From Lachnospiraceae bacterium (GTDB lineage: Bacteria > Bacillota > Clostridia > Lachnospirales > Lachnospiraceae): 62,775 bases of DNA. The translations under genes and the position numbers were made by a program. The notes beneath the pieces were generated by a model that was not told where the DNA came from, made no database searches, and saw only the letters and a program-made list of their open reading frames with translations. The stretch's first letter is position 1; each line of letters starts with the position of its first letter. The DNA lies in NCBI GenBank assembly GCA_017938485.1, contig JAGBBM010000093.1:1-62775 (forward strand), given 5' to 3'. This document shows, in pieces, positions 35,439-44,974 of this stretch.

Positions 35439-36659
35439 ATGAACAAGGAATTAATACTGGATTGTCTGTCAAGATATAACCAGCATAATTTAATTAAACA
35501 TATAAATAACTTGTCCGCTGACGAGCAAGATAATCTTATGGCTCAGATTGCTGATATTGATTGGAGTTTTATGGAGTCTCTTCACCACAAGGACAAAGTC
35601 CCTGGTGATATTGCACCCATATCTGCACTTTCAATTTATGATATAAAAACGCAATCCGATGTTTATCAATCTATAGGTATAGACTCCATAAAAAAAGGAG
35701 AGCTATGTCTACTTCTCCTTGCGGGCGGTCAGGGAACTCGTCTTGGTTATGATATGCCTAAGGGAACCTTTAATATAGGAACAACAAAGGACTTATATAT
35801 ATTTCAACTCCTTATTGAACACACCATAGATGTGGTCAACCTATCTGGCACATGGATTCATATGTATATAATGTGTAGTGATATTAACTATAATGACACT
35901 GTAACTTTTTTTAAAGAGCACAACTACTTTGACTACAATCCTGACTACTTACATTTCTTCGTCCAAGAGCTTAATCCCGCTACTGACTTTGAAGGCAATT
36001 TATTACTATCTTCAAAGGATTCTCTTGCTATGTCTCCTAACGGAAACGGTGGTTGGTTCAGTTCCTTAAAACGTTGTGGCCTCTTAGACCAAATTTTAGA
36101 CTCAAATCTAAAATGGATAAATGTCTTTTCAGTAGATAATGTTTTACAAAAGATTGCAGACCCAATCTTTTTAGGTGCCACCATAGAAAGTGGCAAGATG
36201 TGTGGTGCCAAAGTAGTATATAAAGCTAACCCAGAAGAAAAGGTAGGTGCCATCTGTACGGAAAACGGAAAACCACATATCATAGAGTATTATGAATTAT
36301 CAGAGGATATGATGTATCAAGCTAATCAGGATGGAACCTTAGCTTATGGATATGGTGTTATTCTCAATTATCTTTTCCCTATACACAGGCTAAAGGAAAC
36401 CTTGGATTTAAAAATGCCTTTGCACGTTGTAAAAAAAGCTGTTCCATATATAAATGACAGAGGTGAATTAATTCAACCGACAGAACCAAATGCATTCAAA
36501 TTCGAGACCTTGGCCCTTGATCTTATTCACGAGATGGATGACTGCCTTGTATTTGAAATCGATAGAGAAAAAGAATTTGCTCCTGTAAAAAATAAATCCG
36601 GAGTAGACTCTATAGATACTGCAAGGGAATTACTAATTAAAAACGGTTACACACTATAA
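35439..36659 (+). CDS. UDPGP-family nucleotidyltransferase (UDP-sugar pyrophosphorylase)
   Basis: Makes a UDP-sugar from UTP and a sugar 1-phosphate. It belongs to the eukaryotic-like UTP--glucose-1-phosphate/UAP1 family rather than the GalU family: LLLAGGQGTRLGYDMPKG (about residues 88-105), SPNGNGGWFSSLK (about 200), NVFSVDNVLQKIADP and EKVGAICTENGKP. With 406 residues it resembles bacterial members acting on GlcNAc-1-P or Glc-1-P. GGAGG precedes ATG. Gene order suggests it feeds the upstream glycosyltransferase. Confidence 0.88.
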   Translation: MNKELILDCLSRYNQHNLIKHINNLSADEQDNLMAQIADIDWSFMESLHHKDKVPGDIAPISALSIYDIKTQSDVYQSIGIDSIKKGELCLLLLAGGQGTRLGYDMPKGTFNIGTTKDLYIFQLLIEHTIDVVNLSGTWIHMYIMCSDINYNDTVTFFKEHNYFDYNPDYLHFFVQELNPATDFEGNLLLSSKDSLAMSPNGNGGWFSSLKRCGLLDQILDSNLKWINVFSVDNVLQKIADPIFLGATIESGKMCGAKVVYKANPEEKVGAICTENGKPHIIEYYELSEDMMYQANQDGTLAYGYGVILNYLFPIHRLKETLDLKMPLHVVKKAVPYINDRGELIQPTEPNAFKFETLALDLIHEMDDCLVFEIDREKEFAPVKNKSGVDSIDTARELLIKNGYTL

Positions 36660-36661
36660 AA

Positions 36662-36692
36662 AACATCCTAGTCTAAACAAGACTAGGATGTT
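36662..36692. terminator. bidirectional terminator
   Basis: AACATCCTAGTCT pairs with AGACTAGGATGTT with a short loop, between convergent genes. Confidence 0.88.
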
Positions 36693-36696
36693 TCTT

Positions 36697-38796
36697 CTAT
36701 TTTGTGTACTGACAAACAGAAAATATTTTTTCTCCTGCCACCACATTAGTTTTATTTACCACCTTTACTTCTTCATTTCCAAGAAGCTCTCCACATATAA
36801 TAGGTGTTATAGTAGATGAGGCATGCTTTCTTATATAATCCAAATCTATCTTTATAAGAGGGGTTCCCTTCTTTACCTTGTCTCCCACCGAAACTAGTGT
36901 TTCAAAACCTTTTCCACCCAATTTCACAGTATCAATACCAATATGAATTAGCAAGGATACTCCTTCATCCGTTTTAAAACCAATGGCATGCTTAGTGTCA
37001 AATATCATAGTAACTTCACCATTTTCCGGTGCCTTAAGATATTCTTCCGTTGGTTCTATAGCAACTCCATCTCCTATAGCCCCACTTGCAAAAGCTTCAT
37101 CAGGCACATTTTCAAGCCTTATAACCTTTCCTGTAAAAGGACTACAAACAGGAATCTCATTTACTAAATCTTTCCTTGACTTCTCATTAGGCAAAACACT
37201 TTCTGCTCTTTCAATATAGTCTTCAAGATTAGATTTTATAACCGTAACCTTAGGACCATATATTATCTGTACTCCATTTCCCTTTTTTATCACTCCGGAA
37301 GCCCCTGTAGACTTAAGAAGTGCTTCATCCACAAGCTCTGGGTTAAATACCGTGCATCTAAGTCTTGTAGCACAGCAATCCACATCAGATATATTCTCTT
37401 TTCCGCCTAAGCCCGTACATATATCCATAGATGTTTTATCCTCGGTAAACTGACCCTCTTCTTTTTGTTGATTATTTCTTTCCTCGACATCCTTTCTGGT
37501 ATATAACTTAACCTCCTCTTCTTCACCTCGTCCAGGAGTCTTAAAATCAAAAGCTTTTATAAGAATACTAAACAAGAAATAGTATACTATAAAATAGAAT
37601 ATACCAACTATAACAATCCATATCCAATTTGTCTTTGCATTACCCTGCAATATTCCAAAAAGGAACATGTCAATAAGGCCTCCCGAGAATGTCATTCCCA
37701 CACCTACTTCAAATACATGCATAAGCATATAGGCAAGACCTGCAAAAACGCAGTGTATTCCATATAATAGTGGTGCCACAAAAAGAAATGTAAATTCAAG
37801 TGGTTCAGTTATACCTGTAAGCATAGAAGTAAGAGCCGCCGAAAGGAGAAGTCCTCCTACCTTTTTTCTGTTTTCTGGTTTAGCAGTCTTGTACATGGCA
37901 AAAGCCGCACCAGGAAGTCCAAATATCATAAGAGGGAACTTACCTGACATAAATCTTGTTGCAGACACAGCAAACCTTTCTACAGTAGGGTCCGCAAGCT
38001 GAGCAAAGAAAATATTTTGTGCACCCTCTACCAAAACGCCTCCTACCTCTAAGGTTCCGCCCACGCCAGTCTGCCAAAACGGAAGATAAAACACATGATG
38101 AAGGCCAAATGGAATGAGCAATCTTTCCATTAAACCATAAACCCAGGTTCCAAAATACCCTGACCTTAAAACCACATCACCAATAGCATATATTCCATTT
38201 TGAACAGGAGGCCATATAAAATACATGAGTATTCCTACCAATGTATAAACCAAAGCTGATATTATAGGAACAAACCTGGTTCCTCCAAAAAAGGAAAGCA
38301 CCTGTGGTAATTCAATCTTATAAAATCTATTGTGTAATGCTGCGACGCCAAGACCAACTATAATACCTCCAAATACACCCATTTGAAGGGAAAGTATACC
38401 TACAACCGAGGTTGTTGCACCACTTAAAAGTGCTTCATCACCTCCATTTATAGCAATTAACGCACTAATTGAGGCATGCATTATAAAAAAAGCAATAACT
38501 GCTGATAAGGCAGCTACCTCTTTTTCTTTTTTAGCCATTCCTATAGCTACTCCTATAGCAAAAATTATAGGCAGATTTGCAAATATAATATCTCCCGCCC
38601 GACTCATAACGGTAAAAACAGCATTTAAAACTGTTCCTGGACCCATAATATTTGTAAGGCCATAGGTTTCAAGCATTGTTTGGTTGGTAAGAGACCCTCC
38701 TATACCAAGCAAAAGTCCAGCTACGGGAAGAATCGCAATAGGCAACATAAATGATCTACCGACTCTTTGTAATACTCCGAAAATTTTATCTTTCAT
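36697..38796 (-). CDS. ptsG: PTS glucose-type transporter, fused IICBA
   Basis: Takes up and phosphorylates a hexose, glucose or N-acetylglucosamine being the usual substrates. Order: IIC membrane domain (about 1-420; LPIAILPVAGLLLGIGG start, GLPGAAFAMY, and GITEPLEFTFLF), IIB (about 455-535; phospho-Cys in DVDCCATRLRC), and IIA (about 550-699; SPFTGKV, and the phospho-His in LLIHIGIDTVKLGG). All three domains are complete in 699 residues. GGAGG before ATG. I see no antiterminator RNA (RAT) in the 160-bp upstream gap. Substrate assignment is by family only. Confidence 0.92.
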   Translation of the reverse strand: MKDKIFGVLQRVGRSFMLPIAILPVAGLLLGIGGSLTNQTMLETYGLTNIMGPGTVLNAVFTVMSRAGDIIFANLPIIFAIGVAIGMAKKEKEVAALSAVIAFFIMHASISALIAINGGDEALLSGATTSVVGILSLQMGVFGGIIVGLGVAALHNRFYKIELPQVLSFFGGTRFVPIISALVYTLVGILMYFIWPPVQNGIYAIGDVVLRSGYFGTWVYGLMERLLIPFGLHHVFYLPFWQTGVGGTLEVGGVLVEGAQNIFFAQLADPTVERFAVSATRFMSGKFPLMIFGLPGAAFAMYKTAKPENRKKVGGLLLSAALTSMLTGITEPLEFTFLFVAPLLYGIHCVFAGLAYMLMHVFEVGVGMTFSGGLIDMFLFGILQGNAKTNWIWIVIVGIFYFIVYYFLFSILIKAFDFKTPGRGEEEEVKLYTRKDVEERNNQQKEEGQFTEDKTSMDICTGLGGKENISDVDCCATRLRCTVFNPELVDEALLKSTGASGVIKKGNGVQIIYGPKVTVIKSNLEDYIERAESVLPNEKSRKDLVNEIPVCSPFTGKVIRLENVPDEAFASGAIGDGVAIEPTEEYLKAPENGEVTMIFDTKHAIGFKTDEGVSLLIHIGIDTVKLGGKGFETLVSVGDKVKKGTPLIKIDLDYIRKHASSTITPIICGELLGNEEVKVVNKTNVVAGEKIFSVCQYTK

Positions 38797-38861
38797 ATTT
38801 TTCCTCCTTTTTTTTTACTTGTATAGTTATGTGTAATTACTATATTTTTCATACAAAACAA

Positions 38862-38890
38862 TTGACCAAATATAGCCAATATGATACGAT
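38862..38890 (+). promoter_or_regulatory. promoter of the second amino-acid importer
   Basis: TTGACC (38862-38867), 17-bp spacer, TACGAT (38885-38890), 66 bp before the start codon. Confidence 0.6.
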
Positions 38891-38956
38891 ACCTTGGTAA
38901 AAAAACACTTTAGTATGCTAATGAGATACTAAGATATAAAGATAAGGAGAAAATTT

Positions 38957-39751
38957 ATGAAATTAAAAAAGAAACTCGTACTCGGTTTTATGCTTTTAGG
39001 CACTATGGCAATGGCTCTTACTGGTTGTGGAGAGAAGAAGAAAGACACTTTAACAGTAGGCTTTGACGCTGAATATCCTCCATACGGATATATGGATGAA
39101 AATGGCGAATACACAGGCTTTGACCTTGAACTTGCCCAGGCAGTTTGCGACCTTAAGGGTTGGGAGTTAGTAAAGCAGCCAATCGAGTGGGGAAACAAAG
39201 ACAACGAGCTTAATTCTGGTTCTATAGATTGTATCTGGAACGGTTTTACAATCAACGGTCGTGAGGATGACTATGAGTGGTCTGTTCCATATGTTGACAA
39301 CAGTCAGGTTATCGTAGTTAAAGCTTCTTCAGGTATAACTACTTTTGCTGACCTTGAAGGAAAGAAGGTTGGCGTTCAGACAGCTTCTGCAGCCCTTTCG
39401 GTTCTTAGTGACGAAAAGGGACAGAAGGCTCTTGCGGATACATTCAAAGAGCTTACTGAGTTTGGTGACTACAACACTGCTTTCCTTGAGTTAGAGGCTG
39501 GTGCAGTGGACGCTATCGCAATGGATATCGGTGTAGCTGAATATCAAATTGGTAGCCGTGGAGATGAATTTATCATTCTTGATGAGCACTTAAACTCTGA
39601 GCAGTATGGTATTGGTTTCAAGCTTGGAAACACAGAGCTTCGCGATGAAATTAACGATGCATTAAAGGAACTAAAAGAAAATGGTACTTTTGATGAGTTA
39701 GCTGAAAAATATGGTTTATCAGATATGACTTGTCTTGAGTTTGAAGATTAA
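38957..39751 (+). CDS. amino-acid ABC transporter substrate-binding lipoprotein (normal domain order)
   Basis: Family-3 binding protein for a polar amino acid or cystine. Signal peptide with lipobox ALTGC (Cys near residue 24), then TLTVGFDAEYPPYGYMDENG, IEWGNKDNELNSGSIDCIWN, GKKVGVQTASAAL, and a C-terminal LNSEQYGIGFKLGN then KENGTFDELAEKYG. This canonical end is a useful internal comparison for the permuted protein at 17656. AAGGAG upstream. First gene of a three-gene importer. Confidence 0.94.
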   Translation: MKLKKKLVLGFMLLGTMAMALTGCGEKKKDTLTVGFDAEYPPYGYMDENGEYTGFDLELAQAVCDLKGWELVKQPIEWGNKDNELNSGSIDCIWNGFTINGREDDYEWSVPYVDNSQVIVVKASSGITTFADLEGKKVGVQTASAALSVLSDEKGQKALADTFKELTEFGDYNTAFLELEAGAVDAIAMDIGVAEYQIGSRGDEFIILDEHLNSEQYGIGFKLGNTELRDEINDALKELKENGTFDELAEKYGLSDMTCLEFED

Positions 39752-39762
39752 GGAGTCACAAA

Positions 39763-40410
39763 ATGAGTTTTGAAGTAATGCTTGAACAACTTACCTCAGG
39801 AATGCTTAAGAGTATGTTAATATTCTTTCTCACTCTTATATTTTCCCTTCCTCTTGGTATGGTTATGTGCTTCGGCAGAATGTCTAAAAACAAAATAATT
39901 AGTGGTATTACCGGATTTATTATCTCCATCCTTAGAGGCACACCTCTTATGCTTCAGCTTATGGTAGTATACTTTTTCCCATACTATCTTTTCGGCTGGT
40001 CCATCGGTGGATGGCGTTATCCTGCCATAATAGTTGGATTTTCAATCAACTATGCTGCATATTTTGCCGAGATATATCGCTCCGGTATAGAAGCAATACC
40101 TAAGGGACAACACGAAGCCTCCCAGATTCTTCTTTACTCAAAGCCACAGGAATTTTTCAAAATTACCTTACCACAGGTAATCAAGATTATTCTTCCTGCC
40201 ATGACTAACGAAATTATAACCCTTGTTAAGGATACATCCTTAGCTTTCTCAATATCTTACATAGAGTTATTCAATATGGCACAGCAGATTGCCGCAGCCA
40301 ACACAACTATGATACCTTTTGTTGTAGCTGCTATATTCTACTACGTATTTAATTTACTTGTATCAGTAGTTATGCGCTGTTTCGAGAAGAAGCTTAGTTA
40401 TTATAGTTAG
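39763..40410 (+). CDS. amino-acid ABC transporter permease
   Basis: 215-residue membrane subunit of the HisM/GlnP class, with segments [34 protein letters not shown] and the ATPase-contact motif [18 protein letters not shown] near residues 122-140. About five helices. It starts 11 bp after the binding-protein gene with AAGGAG. Shorter than the permease at 18542 because it lacks that protein's N-terminal stretch. Confidence 0.93.
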   Translation: MSFEVMLEQLTSGMLKSMLIFFLTLIFSLPLGMVMCFGRMSKNKIISGITGFIISILRGTPLMLQLMVVYFFPYYLFGWSIGGWRYPAIIVGFSINYAAYFAEIYRSGIEAIPKGQHEASQILLYSKPQEFFKITLPQVIKIILPAMTNEIITLVKDTSLAFSISYIELFNMAQQIAAANTTMIPFVVAAIFYYVFNLLVSVVMRCFEKKLSYYS

Positions 40411-40421
40411 GAGGTCTTCAT

Positions 40422-41180
40422 ATGTTATATCTTGAAATGAACAATATAAAAAAATCCTTCGGAGACCTTCAGGTACTTAAAGATATTAGTCTTCAAGTAA
40501 GAGAAGGCGAGGTTATATCCATAATTGGACCTTCTGGCTCAGGCAAATCCACTCTGCTTAGAATTGCCACTATGTTAGAAACCTTAGATTATGGCACTAT
40601 CTCTTATCTAGGGGAAGAAGCAGTATCATTATATGATGGCGAATCCGTATATGCAAAACCTAAAAAGCTTAAGGAAATCAAAAAGAACTTTGGACTAGTT
40701 TTCCAAAACTTCAATCTTTTTCCTCACTATACGGTTTTAAAAAACATTACAGACGCTCCTATTTCCGTCCAAAAGCGAAACAAAAAAGAGGTAATGAAAG
40801 AGGCGAAAGAGCTCCTAGATAAAATGGGACTTTCTGATAAAGCAGATTACTATCCATGCCAGCTTTCTGGTGGTCAACAACAGCGTGTAGCAATTGCAAG
40901 AGCTTTAGCATTGAAGCCAAAGGTACTTTTCTTTGATGAACCAACTTCAGCTCTTGACCCAGAGCTTACCGGAGAAGTCCTCAAAGTCATCAAATCTCTT
41001 GCGGAGCAAAAGATGACTATGGTCATCGTAACTCACGAGATGAGTTTTGCTAGAAATATATCAGACCGAGTAATCTTTATGGATAAAGGTGTTATCGCTG
41101 TAGAAGGTTCTCCCGAGGAAGTCTTTAATTCCTCCAACGAACGTATGCAGGAATTCCTCGGAAAACTTAATCACGAATAA
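40422..41180 (+). CDS. amino-acid ABC transporter ATPase
   Basis: 252-residue nucleotide-binding subunit completing the importer: Walker [22 protein letters not shown], signature [15 protein letters not shown], Walker [15 protein letters not shown], switch [10 protein letters not shown]. It has the normal length, so the long insert in the paralogue at 19236 is clear by comparison. GGAGG before ATG. A hairpin terminator begins one base past the stop. Confidence 0.95.
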   Translation: MLYLEMNNIKKSFGDLQVLKDISLQVREGEVISIIGPSGSGKSTLLRIATMLETLDYGTISYLGEEAVSLYDGESVYAKPKKLKEIKKNFGLVFQNFNLFPHYTVLKNITDAPISVQKRNKKEVMKEAKELLDKMGLSDKADYYPCQLSGGQQQRVAIARALALKPKVLFFDEPTSALDPELTGEVLKVIKSLAEQKMTMVIVTHEMSFARNISDRVIFMDKGVIAVEGSPEEVFNSSNERMQEFLGKLNHE

Positions 41181-41218
41181 AAATAAAGGAAGGTGTAGGA
41201 ACACCTTCCTTTATTTTT
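41181..41218 (+). terminator. terminator of the importer operon
   Basis: AAATAAAGGAAGGTGT pairs with ACACCTTCCTTTATTT around a GGA loop; A and T runs flank it, so it may work both ways. Confidence 0.92.
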
Positions 41219-41230
41219 ACACTACATCTT

Positions 41231-41709
41231 AATATAATTTACAAGACGATTCATGTAACTATGTATTATCTGAAATTTCTTCGCAACTCTACGGGTTTAA
41301 GTGTATCTAAGGTATAAGCTTTCGATGTTTGATTACGTGCCACTTCCATAAACTCGCATGTCTTTTGTGATATAACTATGGATTTTTGAAGACAATTAGC
41401 TTGTACCAAATATCAAGATTTTATAACTTGCGATGAATGTACTGCGTAAGCGATGTTTGAGTCCCACAAAGTGGGACGAGTTTCGCGAAAGCAGTACTAA
41501 TCAAACATCGCAAGTTTAAAATCTTAGATATTTGCACAAGCGTAGAGTTGCGAAAAAATCCATAGTTATATCCCAAAAGACATACTCAGACATATGTGCG
41601 TGGCACGATTCATCGAAAGCTATTAAACCTAAGATACACTAGAAACCCTAATTGTCTTCAGAAATTCCAGATAATACATAGTTATATGAACCGTCTTGTA
41701 AATCATATT
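41231..41709. repeat. palindromic element E, four-tier exchanged-module palindrome
   Basis: A 479-bp imperfect palindrome between two ordinary terminators. Outer stem 41231-41280/41660-41709; second stem near 41294-41343/41600-41647; third 41361-41387/41554-41580; fourth 41401-41434/41505-41535; a GTCCCAC/GTGGGAC hairpin at 41461-41477. Module P (41281-41293, TCGCAACTCTACG) recurs as an exact complement at 41541-41553; module R (41387-41399, TGAAGACAATTAG) as an exact complement at 41648-41660. Folded, P faces R' and R faces P'. A similar exchange of AAACTCG and T-TGAG words is seen in the inner tiers. Core words GACGAG, CGAAAGC, GTACTAA recall module X of elements C and D. Confidence 0.8.
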
Positions 41710-41716
41710 ATATGCA

Positions 41717-41750
41717 CAAAAAAGGGATGCCCTAAGGCATCCCTTTTTTT
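41717..41750. terminator. terminator of pilT
   Basis: AAAAAAGGGATGCC pairs with GGCATCCCTTTTTTT over a 4-nt loop; the T run on the minus strand ends pilT transcription. Confidence 0.93.
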
Positions 41751-42792
41751 ATCTAAGATTCTCGAAATCCTTTACGTTAGAACAATACTTAAGTGCTGTT
41801 GAATTTGATATCTTTCTCTCTTTTACAAGACGTTTTAAGTCTGCATTGAAAGTATGCATTCCCTGCATAGAACCACCCTGAATTGAAGACATAATCTGGT
41901 GAGTCTTATTCTCACGAATCTGGTTAGCAATGGCATCGTTGTTGATAAGAATCTCTGTAGCCATAGCCATACCCTCTGTATCCTCTCTTGGAATAAGCTG
42001 CTGAGTTACAACACCTCTTAATACATTTGCAAGCTGTGTTCTAGCCTGACCCTGTCCGTGAGGAGGATATGCATCGATAATACGCTCTATAGTCTGTGGA
42101 GCACTTGTTGTATGCAATGTTGCAAGAACCAAGTGTCCTGTCTCAGCTGCAGTAATAGCAGCACTGATTGTCTCGAAATCTCTCATTTCTCCAACAAGGA
42201 TAATATCTGGATCCTCACGAAGAGCTGAACGAAGAGCAGTTGCGAAATCACTTACATCCTTTCCTATCTCTCTCTGATGAATCATTGACTTAGCATGATA
42301 ATAAACATATTCAATAGGATCCTCAATAGTCATAACGTGTTTTGCCTGTTTCTTGTTGATATAATCAATCATAGATGCAAGAGTTGTAGTCTTACCACTA
42401 CCAGTAGGTCCTGTTATAAGAACGAGACCTCTTGGCTCATTTATAAGTTTTCTTACTGCTTCTGGAATCTCAAGCTCATCAAAAGTAGGCACTTCACTTT
42501 TAAGAATTCTGTATGTAGCAGCAAGATTATTTCTCTGATGATATATATTAGCTCTAAGTCTACCTGACTCAGTTATAAGTGCTAAATCTAAATCCTGTCC
42601 AGAAAGAACTTTCTGTCTCTGCTCTGGAGTAAGTGCTTCAAGAATCATAGCCTCTGATTCTTCTGGTGTTGGCACTGGATCAAGCATCTGCAACTTACCA
42701 AACTTTCTTATAGCAAGTGCTGTACCAACTGTAATATGCACATCAGAACAGCCTTCGCTTTTTGCATAATCAATCAAATCATAAAAATTCAT
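41749..42792 (-). CDS. pilT: PilT-type retraction ATPase
   Basis: Hexameric motor ATPase that in type IV pilus systems drives pilus retraction. 347 residues: N-terminal GCSDVHITVGTALAIR, Walker A ITGPTGSGKTTT (about residues 130-140), Asp box MTIEDPIEYV, Walker B DPDIILVGEMRD, His box TGHLVLATLHTTSA and the AIRENK-like region NQIRENKTHQIMS near the end. No other pilus gene is in the window. It follows the GGDEF gene by 61 bp on the same strand, so may be the last gene of the signalling operon. GGGAGG before ATG. Confidence 0.93.
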   Translation of the reverse strand: MNFYDLIDYAKSEGCSDVHITVGTALAIRKFGKLQMLDPVPTPEESEAMILEALTPEQRQKVLSGQDLDLALITESGRLRANIYHQRNNLAATYRILKSEVPTFDELEIPEAVRKLINEPRGLVLITGPTGSGKTTTLASMIDYINKKQAKHVMTIEDPIEYVYYHAKSMIHQREIGKDVSDFATALRSALREDPDIILVGEMRDFETISAAITAAETGHLVLATLHTTSAPQTIERIIDAYPPHGQGQARTQLANVLRGVVTQQLIPREDTEGMAMATEILINNDAIANQIRENKTHQIMSSIQGGSMQGMHTFNADLKRLVKERKISNSTALKYCSNVKDFENLR

Positions 42793-42853
42793 AAAAATAA
42801 TCCTCCCTTTGTTTTAATATATATAGTTTTTTTCATAAACTGGTCTGAAATTA

Positions 42854-44152
42854 TTATCGTATTTCTTCGCCAGGTTTTTTCTTTGCCTTTTTGTCAGCAT
42901 ACATAAGCTCATCCGCATCTGCAAGAAGCTTAAACAAGTCATAGTCTCCTTCGCCATAAGTCATACCCACTGCCATAACACAGTTAATATCATCCTCTAT
43001 GGTGTTAAGTCTTGCAAGCTCTGACTCCCAACGTAAAAGAAGCTTATCTGCATCTTCTTTAGTCACATCACATGCAACCATAAGGAACTCATCTCCGCCC
43101 ATACGATAACCATGAACATTATTATTTGTCACCTTACGAATACTATCCGCAGCCTTTACCAGAAGCTTATCTCCTGCTTCGTGACCAAAGTTATCATTCA
43201 TAGTCTTTAGATTGTTTACATCAAAATTAAATATAGCTATTGAGCCAAGACTTGGATACTTTGTCTCAATTAAATCAAGATATTTACCCTTGTTGTAAAG
43301 ACCTGTAAGATGATCATGTTCATTTTCATATATAAGTTTTTCTCTCATAAGTGCGTTCTCCGCATAAAGTTTTATAACACTTACAAGAGTCTTTTCTGCC
43401 ATGGAATCCTTATCCATATTAGGCCATACATTAAGATAAATTGCAAACTTTTGTCCTGATACATTGCCAGAGCAAAGAATGTTGTATGAACTGTCAGAGC
43501 TACCACCACTAGCCTTAAATACTTCCTGAACAGAAGGCGCAAAGCTATCCATAAGTATATCATCCTCAGAATTCATATCAAAAACTTTTGCAACCTCATC
43601 TGACATGGAAATTCTATCCATAGAGAATTGATTACCCATCTTTGCATATGTAACTATCTCCAGATTATCATCTCTTTGAATGAAGAAGTATGCCTTGCTA
43701 GTCTTAAAGTAATCAGTAAGCATAGGTAAAAGTTCCTGATAAGAATTAGAAAGATTCTCAAGCACTGCTGTCTGAAAGCCTGAAAGTTTCTTGAAGAAGG
43801 ACATATACTTAGTGATGTCACGATTAAGCCCCATATACTCAGTGATATCTACAATCTGATGGATAGTATAATTCTTACCCTCTTTTTCAAACATACCAGA
43901 GTTGAACTTGTAGTATTTTTTTGAATCAGTATCAATATTTTCCCATTCTACAGCAGGCCCATCTACAGAAAGTTCCGGACAATCATGCATCCAGCCAAAT
44001 ATCTCATCTGCATCAAGTCCAACTATATCATTTCCATATTTCTTTTTAAAAAAGTCATCAGCATAAACCACTTCACTAGAACCAGCTGCAATGATAACTA
44101 TCCCACCAACTTTATCCGATACAAAACTAATTAGTTCTTTACTAAAATCCAT
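42854..44152 (-). CDS. PAS/GAF-like sensor with GGDEF diguanylate cyclase domain
   Basis: A soluble 432-residue protein: a PAS-like region (about 15-125, ending YTIHQIVDITEY), a GAF-like middle (about 135-265) and a GGDEF domain (about 275-432) with HDHLTGLYNKGKY, FDVNNLKTMNDNFGHEAGD and an intact active-site RMGGDEF. The RxxD inhibitory site expected before the GGDEF loop is not present (NNNV there), so product feedback is probably absent. It makes cyclic di-GMP. Its ATG follows AGGAGG, 15 bp after the STAS gene. Being in the phosphatase/STAS operon suggests it is another output. Confidence 0.9.
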   Translation of the reverse strand: MDFSKELISFVSDKVGGIVIIAAGSSEVVYADDFFKKKYGNDIVGLDADEIFGWMHDCPELSVDGPAVEWENIDTDSKKYYKFNSGMFEKEGKNYTIHQIVDITEYMGLNRDITKYMSFFKKLSGFQTAVLENLSNSYQELLPMLTDYFKTSKAYFFIQRDDNLEIVTYAKMGNQFSMDRISMSDEVAKVFDMNSEDDILMDSFAPSVQEVFKASGGSSDSSYNILCSGNVSGQKFAIYLNVWPNMDKDSMAEKTLVSVIKLYAENALMREKLIYENEHDHLTGLYNKGKYLDLIETKYPSLGSIAIFNFDVNNLKTMNDNFGHEAGDKLLVKAADSIRKVTNNNVHGYRMGGDEFLMVACDVTKEDADKLLLRWESELARLNTIEDDINCVMAVGMTYGEGDYDLFKLLADADELMYADKKAKKKPGEEIR

Positions 44153-44167
44153 ATGTTGACCTCCTGT

Positions 44168-44470
44168 TTATTCAAATGTAAGTATATCCGCAAATCCTGT
44201 CATTTCGAAAACTTCCATTACATCGCCAATAACATTTTTTACTATCATTGTTCCATGTATGGAATTCATCTTTTTCTGAGCTCCCAGAATAACCCTAAGT
44301 CCCGAACTGGCAACATAGTCACATTCAGCCATATCAAGAACAAAAACTTCCACTCCATCTACCAAAGCGTCCTCAACTGCCTCGGTTAAGGCTGGAGCAG
44401 CATTTGTATCAAGACGACCACTTATGCTCATTGTTATTTTGTTACCTTCTTCTACCTTTAAAATCTCCAT
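44168..44470 (-). CDS. STAS-domain anti-sigma factor antagonist (SpoIIAA/RsbV-like)
   Basis: A single-domain 100-residue STAS protein: ITMSISGRLDTNAAPAL, LDMAECDYVASSGLRVIL with the phosphorylatable Ser at the usual place (about residues 56-57), and a final MTGFADILTF. It would bind the RsbW-like kinase when dephosphorylated. The kinase gene lies 55 bp upstream and the SpoIIE phosphatase that could reactivate it is in the same cluster. AAGGAGG precedes the ATG. Which target it frees, sigma factor or enzyme, is not visible here. Confidence 0.92.
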   Translation of the reverse strand: MEILKVEEGNKITMSISGRLDTNAAPALTEAVEDALVDGVEVFVLDMAECDYVASSGLRVILGAQKKMNSIHGTMIVKNVIGDVMEVFEMTGFADILTFE

Positions 44471-44525
44471 AATAACCCTCCTTAGAATTTGCTAACCTCA
44501 TATAAAAAAATCACTATAGATTATA

Positions 44526-44957
44526 TCATATTTTCCAGCTTTTTACTATGGTTAATGTATTATAACCTGAAATATTTTTGTAGCTTACTTCATCCATACT
44601 TTTCTTGACCATAAAAATTCCTAAACCACCTATCTGCCTATCATCTGCAGACAAAGTAATATCTGGATCCTCCTTAGCCAAAGGGTCGAATGGTTTTCCA
44701 CTATCCTTAACAGTAATAACTACTTTTTTTTCTTCTGATGTATCATCTATAGCTAATGTTATCTCGCATTTACCCACAGCATCCCCATAGGCATAATTAA
44801 CTACATTTACATACACTTCCTCCAAGGAAACTGTAATAAGCATAGTGGTCTTCATAGGGCAATCAAAAAGAGCTAACTCATCTTCCACAAACCCTATAAC
44901 CGTATCAAGATTTTCCATGGTTGCATCAACAACTAAATTTTTCTCACTAATAGCCAT
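44526..44957 (-). CDS. RsbW/SpoIIAB-like serine kinase, anti-sigma type
   Basis: A 143-residue GHKL-fold ATPase: N box SLEEVYVNVVNYAYGD, G1 box VKDSGKPFDPLAKEDPD and G2 region QIGGLGIFMVKKSMDEV. Such kinases phosphorylate STAS partners and sequester a sigma factor or another target. No sigma factor gene is adjacent, so the partner is elsewhere or the switch controls something else. It is read between the TIM-barrel and STAS genes with AGAGGAG before ATG. Confidence 0.92.
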   Translation of the reverse strand: MAISEKNLVVDATMENLDTVIGFVEDELALFDCPMKTTMLITVSLEEVYVNVVNYAYGDAVGKCEITLAIDDTSEEKKVVITVKDSGKPFDPLAKEDPDITLSADDRQIGGLGIFMVKKSMDEVSYKNISGYNTLTIVKSWKI

Positions 44958-44974
44958 CCAAAGTCTCCTCTCAA

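Noticed and set aside
41596-41802. Possible small gene in element E
   Set aside because: It runs through a palindrome arm and a terminator; no ribosome binding site.
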